A stretch of 64,000 bases of DNA from Perkinsus olseni (taxonomy: Eukaryota; Perkinsozoa; Perkinsida; Perkinsidae): contig JABANP010000024.1 of assembly GCA_013115135.1 (NCBI GenBank), positions 186,001-250,000 on the forward strand, given 5' to 3'. This document shows, one piece after another, positions 48,303 to 59,379 of this stretch; within the stretch, counting starts at the first letter, position 1, and every line of letters starts with the position of its first letter. The notes under the pieces were generated by a model that saw only the letters and a list, made by a program, of their open reading frames with translations, searched no databases and was not told the DNA's origin. The translations under genes and the position numbers were made by a program.

Positions 48303-48446
48303 ATTTTGCAAAGTTTCAAAAAACGTTAGAATTCTTGGGTTCCTAAGTTCGAACGGGTTGCGACTGGGATGTAATTTAATATGGGCAACGTCCCTCGAGT
48401 CTTCCTTAACACGCATCGTTAGGAGCGGCTTGACTTTTTCTCCATT

Positions 48447-48871
48447 ATGTTCATGAACCCGAGACTACGCTCTGTCGGCCTCCGCTTCGCAGTAGTCGCC
48501 AGCGCACAACCGTCGACCAAGGCCAAGGCGGGATCTAAGATACAGTTCAAGCATCTTGCCGTCCTTCTTGGTTTCACGGGAATATGTAAGCCGTGAGTCG
48601 TGAAGATGCTAGTTGGGTATGAGAGCTTCCAGCTGTCGCTGTTGGCAACGTCGTGTACGACTACATAGTTTGGAGCAATCTTGAGCAGATCGATGCAGCC
48701 GTCAAGGCTGGCTTGTGTTGGGACCCAGGTAGGCCGGTCATAACCCAGCCTGGGGGTGCTTATGTAGGACGTGCGCTCTCAGAGTGGGACTCCTATGAGC
48801 TTTTGGACGACTCAGACATGCTCGTGCAACCCGCCATCGATGAAAGCCTCAGAGCCAAGCGCAAGCAGTAA
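48447..48871 (+). CDS. Small mitochondrial-type single-pass membrane protein, 2 exons
   Basis: Exons 48447-48585 and 48633-48871 join in frame (GTAAGC donor, TTCCAG acceptor) to 125 residues. The N-terminus MFMNPRLRSVGLRFAVVASA is basic and amphipathic, like a mitochondrial presequence. LAVLLGFTGISVAVGNVVYD is a single membrane segment. The soluble tail contains WSNLEQIDAAVKAG, GGAYVGRALSEWDSYELLDD and a basic end. Size and layout resemble accessory subunits of respiratory complexes or ATP synthase in alveolates, but no specific subunit is recognised. It begins ~145 bases to the right of the inverted-repeat element. Confidence 0.6.
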
Positions 48872-49932
48872 CCATCGTCGCGATGGCATCGTGCTCTGTG
48901 CGAAAGGCAAGGGTGCGGTCGTTGTTTCAGATGGGAGCACGAACGCGGCATCACCCGGAGGCTGATTCTCATGGTGCGACATGGGAGTGTCCAGAGCGTC
49001 AGGTAGGGCCGCCCTACTAGGGGCGGCTGAAGCGCACCCAGAGGCTAGTTGTAGTTCTTGTTCAGCGACAAGACGCAGCTATCCGATCGCGGAAGGAAGG
49101 AAATGGAGGTCACAGCTGAGCGAATCGCGTCCATAGTCACTGAAGCAGGGGGCGAGATCCGAGCTATTGCGCATTCGTCCTCTGATGAAGCCGCGTAATA
49201 TGAACAACCCCAAACTACAAGCAATACAAGGCGTCTGTGGAATCGGAATCACGAGTGGTGCTGCACCGAGTAGGTCCTCAGCTGAGATCATCGCAGCGCG
49301 ATTAAAGGTTGAGTTGGAGCCAACACCATTGCTGGACGAAGGCTTTCCCGAGATGCCGGTGGGTCATCCCTTTGCGCTGATCCATCATGGAGAATCGGCT
49401 CGCTAGTTGGCCCTTCCGATAGTGCCCCTTCTACGGACTTCGAAAGGTTATTCCTCGGGGTGAAGGACTCGTTCTGTTCGAATTCACGGTCCTGGCGGAT
49501 AGCCTGGCGGACGCTCATGGTGGATTTTTCTACTGTGCTCAGGATCCCGCTGTTTCGACCCTGACGCCGGACATGATAGTACCAGAAGAAACGGCTCGCC
49601 TGGAGTCCGGGTAGGATGGATCATGGATAATGGAACGTTGTTATCGGCTCATAGTAACCGATCGGTATGCAAATCTTGGTTCGTCGTGTGGTGCCAGGTG
49701 CTACATTTCAACTCAGATTCCGCACCTATTTGGATAAGCCAAGCTCGTCGGCAAACACGCCGCCATCCGCGCGAGAGAAGAAGTTGAAGCGGTCCCGTGA
49801 AGCGCCCACGGATAATAACAACGATGAGCGTATTGGAGTCGATATCCTGGTCGGGCATGGCAATCAGACAAGATACTTCGTAAGTTCTGCTAAGTGCAGA
49901 TTGTCATCATATTTCCATTCGTCTTCTCAGCT
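48872..49932. other. Left part of repeat unit 1, no gene supported
   Basis: From about 49.1 kb the DNA resembles 58.23-58.56 kb; both contain CAGGATCCCGCTGTTTCGA (49.54 and 58.45 kb). Frames are short and not conserved between copies. Confidence 0.4.
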
Positions 49933-50007
49933 ATGTCGAGCACTACAGCTGTCTTCTGCCTACTGGCTGCGGTTTACGCTAAGTCCAGCTTCGATAACTG
50001 CGATTGA
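49933..50007 (+). CDS. Signal-peptide mini-ORF, copy 1
   Basis: 24 codons beginning MSSTTAVFCLLAAVYAKSSF, a perfect short signal peptide, then a stop. A polypyrimidine-AG (CGTCTTCTCAG) ends two bases before the ATG, as expected of a spliced-leader acceptor. The same ORF recurs at 54616 and 58564. It may be a first exon, a secreted micropeptide, or a relic. Confidence 0.4.
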   Translation: MSSTTAVFCLLAAVYAKSSFDNCD

Positions 50008-50908
50008 TATCACTAGAGAAGGCAGAGTGAAAGCTCTTATGGTTGGTGATTGTGGGCATATCCGACCATCGAAAGCTTCGGGAGACTGATGTCATCGTGT
50101 AAACTAGTCATGCACCTTGTGGGGCTTCGAACTGTTTCTGATCAAACGGCTCTGAGCTGAGTTCATCATCTAGTGTTCAGCTGACCCGGCATAGTTGGAA
50201 ATACGGCAACCGTGAAGAATTGGAACTGGGCGTCGGCAAAGGCTTCGACCACTTTGCAGCGAGTTCGCTGTGTCGAGCAATGTTTCTCTGAAAAGCACAC
50301 GTTGCTTGTTGGAGTACAACCGAACAACGACATCTAATAGATGTCATCTAGTCAAAATCAAGTTAGTCGCTACAAAAATGGGAAACTGCGGGTCGCAGAA
50401 CATTTCGTGGGTTGCCAACGGATAAAAAGAACTTCTCGGAAAAGTTCTTTTCCTTTTCTAGTTGTTCTTTTCTTGAGAGGAGAGGTCTTCTCGCTGACAC
50501 TTAGCGACTTGCGAGAGGAGGTTAACCAATCGGACTGTTCTGAGGGATCCTGTCCTTACGCCAAGACAGACGTTTTCCTCGCACGCTCACAGCTCCGACT
50601 AAAGAATATTCGGATGCTGCATCCTCCTCTTGCTTTTCAGCTCGGACTCCTCTTCGGCTGCAATCATGTCTTTTCCAAGAAATCCATTCCAACCCTCAAT
50701 GGAGATTCATTATCACATCTGATAGATTTTCAACAAGATTCCAAAACAAGACTCGCATATAAGCTATGTCATGTCATCATTCGTTCCGTGCCGCACACGG
50801 GTTGACTGTAGGGAATTCGTACTACCAAAGAACCCAACTCCACATATTTTCTAGAGACTGCCCCTTTCGAGTAAACTCCCGCTTAGTGCTACTCCGTGCT
50901 GCACTTGT

Positions 50909-51277
50909 TCAGAGTACGTGCGTGAAATGGGAACGGAAACGAGGATACTCTCTAACAGAAATCCCGACCAGATAGAAGAATCGATGGAATCTTCGGTACT
51001 TCCTCCGCTGAATCAATTCATATCTTATCTCCAACTTCACTTCATCCACCGACTCATCGTACTGGATTCTGTGCATATCTGAGGACTTCACATTACGATA
51101 GAAGATATTATACCTGATGCTCTCAGCATCGGCGTCGATGATACCGGAAGTGGCGTTGTACTTGTAGGGGATACCGCGGACCTGTATCGAGGGGAACCTG
51201 CTCTTGCCAGGCGAAGGGATAAGAAACTCGGTCACTCTGTAAGCGGCTACCGGCTGCCGGTATAGAAGTAAAGGCAC
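50909..51277 (-). pseudogene. FCYY-family secreted protein, copy A, 5'-truncated
   Basis: The C-terminal two thirds are well conserved with copies B and C (TEFLIPSPGKSRFPSI, VRGIPYKYNATSGIIDAD, IFYRNVKSSDMHRIQYD). The signal peptide and the GPAGKDFCYYAK part are missing, replaced by unrelated sequence right of 51.27 kb. The final Cys and stop are also lost (RFF where others have FRRC), so the frame runs on to 50909. A relic or a chimera, not expected to be secreted. Confidence 0.7.
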
Positions 51278-51317
51278 TTGTTAAAAATGGTGATCCGCCG
51301 TTTAAGAAGAGAGTCAA

Positions 51318-52229
51318 ACCCTCGAGGACAATCCTTGAGGAAAATCACCAGCGGCATCGGAGGTATCTTACGGCGCGCAACAGGAGACAAGAGGGGGCAT
51401 GACTGTGGCACAATCATTGTGCAGTTACCTCAGGGAACAGGATGTGGCACAGGCGGTTACGGCCTGTCCGCCTCCCCCCTTGTTCGGACATTGTGCGTGC
51501 TTTGAAATCACTGACTTCGTTTTTGGTTTTGTAAGACTATATCCATAAACTACGGTCTTATATGGCACCTATACAAAATCACAGGGCAAAGTGTGAGTTA
51601 GGCTCAGGCTAGCTGGTTCCAATACAAGTGGCGGTTATTGTAAGGATAAGCCAAGGGTGCAACACGGATGCAACATGTATTGTCCTTATAGGTTTCTAAA
51701 TCTCGCTCTCAATTGTCAGTGAGCGAAACCCGAAATTTATCAAACGCGTTACGCGAAGCACCCGGCGATGTACAACCAGTAGCAAGGTCTAATGTCTTCG
51801 CGCGGACCGTGGGCCACGGTCTTCTCACTGTGTTCGAAGAAATAGGTTCTCGTAGTGTAGGAAATGAAGGCACTGGTGAAAGACGCTAGTGAAGGCAGCA
51901 TCGCGAAGAAGTTCACGGTAGTTAGAGCTAGATGCAGACCGTACTGTGACATAACTCAACGCTCTCTTCAACGAAAAGGCGAGGATACAATCGTAGAACT
52001 ACATCCCATACTATATGTCTGATAGGCTTCACAGGCTGTGAATCACAACTGGTCTGGGAAGAGTACGACCAAAATTCCTCGATGCCATGCTTTTCATAGC
52101 GTAATAGGGGAAAAAGAATCCCGAACGAAGTGAAGTAAGGGTAAAAGAGATGAGAAAATAGGGTAATAATAGAAGTGCGCTCGAGAATCGAATGAGATTC
52201 TCGGAAACAACCCGCCAATGGCACAGACA
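51318..52229. other. No gene supported
   Basis: Only short overlapping frames occur between the truncated copy A and the secreted protein gene on the - strand at 52.2 kb. Confidence 0.4.
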
Positions 52230-53060
52230 TCAGCCGAACAAGACACCACCTGCCAGAGTGTCGAACCGGTGCAACTGTCTCCTGGTGCGTCCCTCTGGGA
52301 AGTCACCTTTCTGCTCGATGTGCGCGTCGAAACTCCAGCCTCCCGGGACCCTCTGGAACAACAATTTTTGATTGATTTCCAATTTTACATCCTGGGAGTT
52401 CGTAGGGGGAGTCACAGTGGCCTCGAGATCCAGCTTATCTTGGTCAGCGGCGCCCTCGATATCATAAAAGCCCGAAGATGCAACTTGCCCGTTGGGGAAG
52501 TTGGTAAAGGTCTTGGACATGATTTTGACATCGGATGGGCCACTCGGGTTAGCAAACGTCGTCATCGTCGGGGCTAGATTCCACGTAGTCAATACATCAG
52601 ATCTAAAAAACAGGCGAGCCCCTCCATCAGCCTTCACAGTGGCATCGTCACCAACTATATTTAGCTCTATCACCATGGTGTCAGATCCCCCTTTCGGTAG
52701 AATGCAAGAGTTGTCGACTGCCCCGGGGGATTCGTCGTTGGTTCGAATGCTCATCCCAACCGTCTCCTGTTCTTTTCCGTCCTCGTTAACACCCTTCATA
52801 ATGTAGATGCAGGTACCCTCGTTCGTATGAGGTGGCAGGGGGGGCAAGCCGGGCGCCGAGGTCAGGAGAACGGAACCCTTTCCCGGACCGGGACCACGCT
52901 TGCAACCCTTGGGATAGTCAGCCATAACAACTTGCGAAGGTTCATCAGCGTTCACCACTTGGCAAGTGGTGCGATGCACCATGAAGACCGACAGCAAAAG
53001 TATGCCTTGGAGCCCGATGAAGCGGCGGTTTCCAGGACGGAATCTGATAGTCGGGGCCAT
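52230..53060 (-). CDS. Secreted or membrane-anchored protein, unrecognised
   Basis: 276 residues from ATG 53060. It is chosen over the frame start at 53132 because it places the hydrophobic segment GLQGILLLSVFMVH near the N-terminus after a basic RRF, a signal peptide or anchor. The mature region has a few Cys (CKRG, CIYIM, NSCILP) and alternating beta-strand-like stretches (TMVIELNIVGDDATVKADGG, DVKLEINQKLLFQRVPGGW), suggesting a beta-sandwich. It ends in a basic RTRRQLHRF and GGVLFG. There are no repeats. It lies within the accessory region of secreted families but is not homologous to the FCYY proteins by eye. Confidence 0.7.
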   Translation of the reverse strand: MAPTIRFRPGNRRFIGLQGILLLSVFMVHRTTCQVVNADEPSQVVMADYPKGCKRGPGPGKGSVLLTSAPGLPPLPPHTNEGTCIYIMKGVNEDGKEQETVGMSIRTNDESPGAVDNSCILPKGGSDTMVIELNIVGDDATVKADGGARLFFRSDVLTTWNLAPTMTTFANPSGPSDVKIMSKTFTNFPNGQVASSGFYDIEGAADQDKLDLEATVTPPTNSQDVKLEINQKLLFQRVPGGWSFDAHIEQKGDFPEGRTRRQLHRFDTLAGGVLFG

Positions 53061-54599
53061 TGAAAATTTTATCGACTGAGGTAAATGATGTGCAGGATCA
53101 CCCAATGAACGTCGGTGAAAAATTAAGTCCAACAGTTGGAATTAATTTTTATATCGATCCCATATATGGATATATGGACTCCAACTTGGAAGAACCACGA
53201 GAGAAGACAAATCTACAGCGGGATCGATATCCCCGCCACTCGCACGCGAGTTCAAGGGCGCAGGAAAACTGAGCCGTTTGACGTGCTTACACTTTCCGGC
53301 ATCATCTAGGTAAATGTCTGAATCAAATGCCGCGTTCATCCTAGAGATGCATTGCGAATTTAACTCAAAAAAATCGCCGTTGAAACTCCCCGACTAGTCG
53401 CAGGGCGCTCTGGGATGTTGTGCTGTCTTCATTCAACGGGACAGGAGAAGGGTCTACTGCGCAAACGGTGTCGTAAGGTTGTCTCCGTCTTTGCCAAATT
53501 CGCAAATCCAAGGCTCATGGTCAGAACTCAAGGCGCTCACCAAGAACACGCAGGTTGGCACCGTGAAACACGGTCCGTGATGCTCAGCATGTGATATTGG
53601 GTAGAGTGCGAAACACATTGCGCTAAATGAACAAATTCCAAGGCACAGAGGAAAAAACGAATGAAGACTGTCCCTAGGGGACACAGTCCCTCCGTGGGTG
53701 CTACCGATCGTTTTAATGCTACCCGCCTTGATGGTCAAGACTATGGTCGCAGCAGAATCCCCGCTGCAATGAAAGGTCAGCCAATCCCTTGTATTTGTCT
53801 CCCGCGGACCGCGGCCCGCGGTGACATCGGCTGTTACAGAGGATTCCCGGTGGGTAATTCCCACGGGATCACAGCTTATTCCCCGCCATGGGATCGTCTC
53901 CCTCGGAGACTGTCCCACCTTGTCCCATCTCGTGACGCAAAGTGTATCGTGATAAAACCTTTGGCATCCGTTCGTGCCTCTCCACGGGTGAAGTCCTCCT
54001 AGGAATAGATATGGAGAACCGACACAGAAAAGGACGGGGACGGTCAAGAAAACAGTAACCTTAGGACCGGCTGCACTTCACCCGTGACACGAGTTCACTC
54101 GCGACGCAAGCACGTGCACCGCGAGGCGAGATCTGAGTTTTGCACCAAGAAACAAAGTCTCTCGGACTATAAAACCCCGACCACAATCTCGCTAGCTCTC
54201 GCTTCACAGCGGGAAGCGACGCTGCGTCGCTTGCGGCAAGCAGACGAGCTCCGCAGAGAGAGGGGGCGTAAGCGTCTCAGAAGGCGGACCGCACCGAAAG
54301 CTAATCCCCAATGTTGGAGCGCACGATTGCTGAGCCGCTGCCTATTGTTACCAAGCCAGAGCCTCTCCGCCAAGGGTCCACCCAAGCTGGTAAATGGCAG
54401 AATTTCCGGGAAAGGGAACTTCCCGGATATAAGTTGAAAACTGGCCGGCCATTAGAGCACCCATTAGGTAGTATCATCTTGCCTGGGTCTTTGAGCAACT
54501 CAGTCGATGCAGCACGACTCGGCATACCTTATGGAAACACTCTCGGGATGAAAGAAAAAGGTTGACACCCAGATTGGTGCTCTATGATAGAATGATGGT
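53061..54599. other. Mostly non-coding; one long - frame of doubtful status
   Basis: The - frame 54047-53454 (197 codons, hydrophobic start MTVPVLFCVGSPYLFLGG) overlaps a 113-codon + frame and short GC-rich palindromes such as GGGACACAGTCCCTCC. A + frame at 54311-54565 is also open. None has family support. Confidence 0.25.
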
Positions 54600-54615
54600 T
54601 CATCACGATCTGGTT

Positions 54616-54732
54616 ATGTCGAGCAATACAACTGTCTTCTGCCTACTGGCTGCGGTTTACGCTCAGTCCAGCTTCGATAACTATGATCGATATCACAAGA
54701 GAAGGCAGAGTGAAAGCTCTTATGGTTGGTGA
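54616..54732 (+). CDS. Signal-peptide mini-ORF, copy 2 (longest)
   Basis: 38 codons. The signal peptide MSSNTTVFCLLAAVYAQSSF is followed by a short basic tail rich in Arg, Ser and Tyr, because this copy has TAT GAT CGA where copies 1 and 3 stop. The acceptor-like AG upstream is missing here. Confidence 0.4.
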   Translation: MSSNTTVFCLLAAVYAQSSFDNYDRYHKRRQSESSYGW

Positions 54733-55632
54733 TTATTGAGGTATCCGACCATCGAAGGCTTCGGGAGACTGACGTCATCGTGAAAACTAGTCATGCACCT
54801 TGTGGGGCTTCGAACTGTTTCTGACCACACAGCTAAGTTCATTATCTAGTGTTTAGCTGAGCCGGCATAGTTGTGGAGATACAAAAGCCATGGAGAGCTA
54901 GGGTGTCATTATGACGGCGTCATAGGCTTAGCAACTAGGTTGTCCCGAGTAATTCTACCGCTGAAAATCACACGTTTTTTGTCGTTGTACATCCGAACAT
55001 TGGCATGCATTAAACACGAAGTTTATTGCGACAAAACGTGAAAATTGCGGGCCTCAGAGAGTTTTGTGGAGAGCCAACGGATGAACAGAACTTCGTCTCG
55101 GACTCTGACGTCAGTGGTTTACGGGAGAAGGTTAGCTGGTCGACTGTTCTCGCTCGACTTTCCAGTGAGAGTGAGACGTTGTTCTCGCGCCCTCACAGAT
55201 CCGACTCAAGAACATTCAGATGCCCCACTATCCTCTTGCTTCTCAGCTTGGAGGCTGATAACATGTCCTTCTCGAAAAATCCACCCGAACACTCAAGTTA
55301 TCGTTCTGATTGTATCATCGTTCAATCACGAATTGTTCTCGTCCACTCACGAGAGTTCTTATCGTGACATTCGGAAGATTCTCAACAGGATTCTAAAAAT
55401 AGGACTCGCAGGTACACTATTATATTTAATCAATGGTTTCGTTCGAGGCACGAAACGTTACCTACAAATTTGCCACTTCATACTACCGAAGAACTCAATT
55501 CCGTATATTTTATGGAGACTGCACCATTCGAGTAAACTTCCTCTTAGTACTACTCCGTAATGCAATTGGTCGGAACCAATGTATGAAAAGCCAGTAAAAA
55601 CGAGGTTACCCTCTGATAGAGATCCGGGCCAG

Positions 55633-56094
55633 CTAGTAACATCGACGGAATGTTCGGTACTTCCTTCGCTGAACCAGTTCATATCTTATCTTCAGCTTTA
55701 CTTCATCCACCGACCCATCGTACTGGATTCTATGCATATCTGAGGACTTCACGTTACGATAGAAAATGTTATATGCGATGCTTTTAGTATCGGCGTCGAT
55801 TATACCGGAAGTGGCGTTGTACTTGTAGGGGATACCTCGTACTATTATCGAGGGGAACCGGCTCTTGCCAGGCGAAGGAATAAAGAACTCGGTAACTCTG
55901 TAAGCCATATGGGAAGAGTTAGTGAAGGACAGACGAAACTCTTCGCCCCAAAGCCCCGCTTTTGCGTAATAACAGAAGTCTTTCCCTGCGGGACCGGTAC
56001 CACTTCGTACAGACATCGCCAAAGACAGGATCAAAGTGACAACGCAACCCAGCAGTGTCATTGACGCGAGTGGGAAGACTCGAAAAGCTGCCAA
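55633..56094 (-). CDS. FCYY-family secreted protein, copy B (intact)
   Basis: 153 residues from 56094, or 142 from the ATG at 56061, which puts the signal peptide first (MTLLGCVVTLILSLAMSVRS). The mature protein begins GTGPAGKDFCYYAKAGLWGE, followed by FRLSFTNSSHMAYRVTEFFI, PGKSRFPSIIVRGIPYKYNA, TSGIIDADTKSIAYNIFYRN, VKSSDMHRIQYDGSVDEV and a basic end with FRRCY. One early and one late Cys probably form a disulfide, with about ten beta strands and one sequon (NSS). No named family is recognised. It is divergent to the secreted gene at 56573, sharing ~0.5 kb of upstream sequence. Confidence 0.8.
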   Translation of the reverse strand: MAAFRVFPLASMTLLGCVVTLILSLAMSVRSGTGPAGKDFCYYAKAGLWGEEFRLSFTNSSHMAYRVTEFFIPSPGKSRFPSIIVRGIPYKYNATSGIIDADTKSIAYNIFYRNVKSSDMHRIQYDGSVDEVKLKIRYELVQRRKYRTFRRCY

Positions 56095-56393
56095 AGGATG
56101 AGTTCGCTATTCCTACAAGAAACCGGGTAACTGTATGACTCAGTTAAAACCGCCTGAATATTCTCGATAATGTATGCTCAATATCGACAGCATATCCTCG
56201 AAGTCCGACCAGAAACCTATATTCATTTCCATTGTCTATCTTGCATGACTGGTGAAGAGAAGAAGGCAGTTTTGCCACACACGTGGTCTGGTGGAGACTA
56301 TGTTCTCTATGGTATATAGGGCTGCCGAAAGTTGATTACACAAAAGAGGTGACGTGAGCAACCCAGCAGCGCCATAAGGCATACATGTGGAGA

Positions 56394-56428
56394 GTGCGTC
56401 ACGAGGTTACGTCATGGAGTACGTCACG
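56394..56428 (+). promoter_or_regulatory. Triple CGTCA cluster between divergent secreted genes
   Basis: GCGTCAC, ACGTCAT and ACGTCAC occur within about 30 bases, with GACGTGAG at 56351. A homologous block with the same three motifs is at 60116-60148, above copy C. These are CRE-like half or full sites; function is inferred. Confidence 0.3.
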
Positions 56429-56572
56429 CTGAGAATCGCCAGCAGCCTCGCGGTTGCCTTTTCGGTCCAGCTAGGAGAGATTTTGCAACCCGAATTCGGA
56501 AAGTTCGGAGACAGGGTCTGTTCGAGCCGAGATATCATACAGGACCTCTGGATTAAACTATTCACCTCAATA

Positions 56573-57487
56573 ATGACAATTCGCCTCGTCGCCTCCGTCT
56601 TTTTGGTCGCCTTTCCGGCTCATGGCCGTGGGCCATGTGATTGTTCTCCCCCTTCGGGGAAGCATGGGCCTTTTACCCCTAGTCCATCCGCGGAGAAGCA
56701 AGAGCAACCCACTCCGCCCCGAGTGGAGTATGGAACCTTCGTCTATAAGTCCGACGGCCCGGAACGCGTCAAGGTTACCTTCAATGCTACCAAGTGCGGT
56801 GACGGTATGCTGACTGTACAGTGTGGTGGGAATCGATATCAGAATGGTTGGTTTCGACTGGGGGAGAAACCTGAGTCGACTAATGTCTACCTTGACACCA
56901 GCCATGTGGTAGCAAAGCCTTGCACCGGGACCTCGGAGCAACAAGAATGGATCCAGAGTATTGAAGCTGTTTGTCCTAAACTCCCTCTGTCACCAAGAGA
57001 AGATCTCGACAACATCTACAACGACGATAACGGAAATGCAGTGATTATTTTCCTGGGTCAATACACTGTCCTCAAGCGTCGGTGGTTGCGGATGGTTCCA
57101 GGAGTATACGAGTCAGAGCACCGATATGTAGGATTGGAATTGTATTACGGAATCGAACCGAGTGGACGAACTCGTGTGAAGTTCGGCTGCAAGGGCGGTG
57201 GTGACACTGGTTATAAGACGTACCGTCTCAAAGAGAGGGGGCCTGGCGAGCCCTACGAGCTGACACCCGTCCCAGGTGGTGCCACGGTGAAGGATCTCAT
57301 CGACAGTTTCAAGCAAGCCTGTCCTCGCTGGATTGCTTCCGCAGAGTCAGCTAGAGGGAAGATGAAAGATGAAGATTTCATAACAGTAGGGTTCGCTACT
57401 TCCGAGTTGTTGTACGCTTTCGGACAGTACCCCTACGAACGTCTTAAAAGGGTCAGCGCTGAGTATTTTCTTTGCTCTACATCATAA
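56573..57487 (+). CDS. Secreted protein with an internal duplication
   Basis: 304 residues from ATG 56573. The frame is open from 56387, but this ATG gives a signal peptide (MTIRLVASVFLVAFPAHG). A Pro/Ser-rich linker (CDCSPPSGKHGPFTPSPSA) leads to two similar domains. Domain 1 is residues ~50-140 (GTFVYKSDGPERVKVTF, MLTVQCGG, WIQSIEAVCPKLP). Domain 2 is ~165-280 (YVGLELYYGIEPSGRTRVKF, GCKGGGDTGYKTYRL, VKDLIDSFKQACPRW). Each ends in a helix with a conserved Cys-Pro. A C-terminal tail ends with FLCSTS. No named family is recognised; it is likely secreted or on the surface. It is transcribed away from FCYY copy B. Confidence 0.78.
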   Translation: MTIRLVASVFLVAFPAHGRGPCDCSPPSGKHGPFTPSPSAEKQEQPTPPRVEYGTFVYKSDGPERVKVTFNATKCGDGMLTVQCGGNRYQNGWFRLGEKPESTNVYLDTSHVVAKPCTGTSEQQEWIQSIEAVCPKLPLSPREDLDNIYNDDNGNAVIIFLGQYTVLKRRWLRMVPGVYESEHRYVGLELYYGIEPSGRTRVKFGCKGGGDTGYKTYRLKERGPGEPYELTPVPGGATVKDLIDSFKQACPRWIASAESARGKMKDEDFITVGFATSELLYAFGQYPYERLKRVSAEYFLCSTS

Positions 57488-58230
57488 GCTGTTGAAGTTT
57501 GAGGATAAATGAATCGGTGTTCTGCTACGATTCTCTCTATCCCGTTTTTGCCGTCTACTCTTGACGTTCTACAAGTTTCTGAGTTTTTCGATCGAAGCTT
57601 TCCATTTTTCATGCTACCACGAGACGCATGTTCGTACGTTCACAGGCATTTGGCCCTTTACACGCTCTCAAGTTCATTGGGATCCGCGACCCTTCGATGA
57701 TTCATCGGAGAGTCGGCGCATGATTCGTTTGAACTGCGTGTAGTCATAGAGTTATTAAGATTTATTGAAAGCAGATTCTCATCGAGAGCTTAATGGCGAT
57801 TTCGATTCACAGCCTGTGATTGACACGTCATTCTTTGGAATGCTCGGGTAGCACGTCTCTTACCATAATTGGCTTAAACCGGCTTTCAACTGCGCCGCTC
57901 GTCAGATCAAATCCTTCTAGCGGCTCACAATTGCAGTTTTGGGTTACTAGTTAGTCCACAAATTAATGCCATCGCCGCCCACTCTTTTGAGATTGCTATC
58001 AGGCGTGTCCCGAAACAGCTGCGTTGGTGGCCCATACGAAATCATGTTGGCGACAGCGTCCATGTATCATCTATGCTCAGGAACCCGACGGCAGACTGGA
58101 CTTCTAATCTCCGTACCGAAGCGCTATCCCCGTGCACTCTTGTTTGCAGGCTTCGTGCCATGGTCAAGAGCTGCGGCTTTATCCAGGCTGGAAAGAGGTT
58201 GGTGTAGGGGACTCTCCTAGGGTAGAACGC
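57488..58230. other. No gene supported
   Basis: Short frames only. Marks the space between the duplicated-domain gene and repeat unit 3. Confidence 0.4.
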
Positions 58231-58563
58231 GAATCGCGACCAGAGTCACTCCAGCAGGCAGCGAGATTCTGATGAAGTCTAGTAATATAACCATTCGCAA
58301 ACTACAAGCGCAAGAAAGGCGTCTGCGAAACTGAATGCCCCTTCCGGGCGGACAGCACCGTGCTGTTAGCACGACCCTCAAGAATTAGATAATCAGAGCT
58401 GGCTCATCGGAGACATCGGGATGCTCATGCTGAATTATTTCACTGTGTTCAGGATCCCGCTGTTTCGAGCTTGACACTGGACATGAGTTTACCATCAGGG
58501 AACTCAAGTCAATAGTTAAGTGTAATCCTGAGCCAGCATATGTCATCATATTTCCTCTCAGCT

Positions 58564-58638
58564 ATGTCGAGCATTACAGCTGTCTTCTGCCTACTGGCTG
58601 CGGTTTACGCTCAGTCCTGCTTCGATAACTGCGATTGA
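58564..58638 (+). CDS. Signal-peptide mini-ORF, copy 3
   Basis: 24 codons beginning MSSITAVFCLLAAVYAQSCF, then the same stop as copy 1. A TTTCCTCTCAG acceptor-like site ends two bases before the ATG, as in copy 1. Confidence 0.4.
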   Translation: MSSITAVFCLLAAVYAQSCFDNCD

Positions 58639-59379
58639 TATTGCTAAGGAAGGAAGAGGCAAATCACTTATGGCTGGTGATTGTGGGCATATCCGCCCAT
58701 CGAAGAGAGCATCAAATCGTGAAATGTCATCGAATCAATCATCAGTCAACTGAATGTGGAAACTAGTCATGCACCTTCTGGGACTTCGAAGTTCGAGCCG
58801 TTCCTGACTGCACGGCTCTGAGCCGAGTTGATTCTCTTGCGGTTGACTGAGCCCGCGTGGCTGGAGGAGACCCAAAGGCGTGAAGGAATTGGAACCGTCG
58901 ACATTGGAGATAAACGTCTAACGGCGCCCGCTAGACTGCCCCCCCCCTTGGTGGAAGCGGCTTCCAGGAAGCCTGAGATCCTCCCTTCCAATTCGAACTA
59001 CAATAACGGAACCATCTTCTAGCATTGGGCTGGCCAACGGCTCCACGCGGATTCTCTCTCAGTAAGTCAGCTTGCCTGTGGTAGACTGACAGATAGAGTG
59101 AGACACTCGGGAGAAGTCCACTCCCAAGAATGCCCTTTCAGAACTCTCCCCCAGGGCGTCTCTTAAGTCAATCTATCGAACGGATTGGGATGAGCTTCGC
59201 GCCTGGAGGCGCTATTGAAATCCACTGAGCTACTACGAGAGAACTCAATCCCACACTTCAGGGAGACGGCCACTTCAAGCTAATCCTAGCTTAGTGGTGG
59301 TTCGTGACGCTTCTGATCTGCACCCGTCCGCAGAAGGGGAGTAAAAAGGAGGAACACATCTAATAGAAATCAGGTCGAG

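Larger units (their letters stand above)
49101..51317. repeat. Dispersed repeat unit 1 (secreted-family unit)
   Basis: Homologous to 54600-56400 and 58231-60150. Each unit has, from left to right, a signal-peptide mini-ORF (+), ~0.8 kb of non-conserved-frame DNA, and an FCYY-family gene (-). In this unit the gene is damaged. Confidence 0.8.
54600..56400. repeat. Dispersed repeat unit 2
   Basis: Second copy of the secreted-family unit: mini-ORF at 54616 (+) and intact FCYY gene at 55633-56094 (-). Left of 54616 the homology to units 1 and 3 ends, so this copy is shorter on that side. Confidence 0.8.

Noticed and set aside
50341..50805. 154-codon + frame in repeat unit 1
   Set aside because: The homologous DNA in unit 2 is broken by many stops in the same frame, so the frame is not conserved.
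55045..55560. 171-codon + frame in repeat unit 2
   Set aside because: It is in a different frame from the unit 1 reading of the same repeat, which argues against coding on + here.
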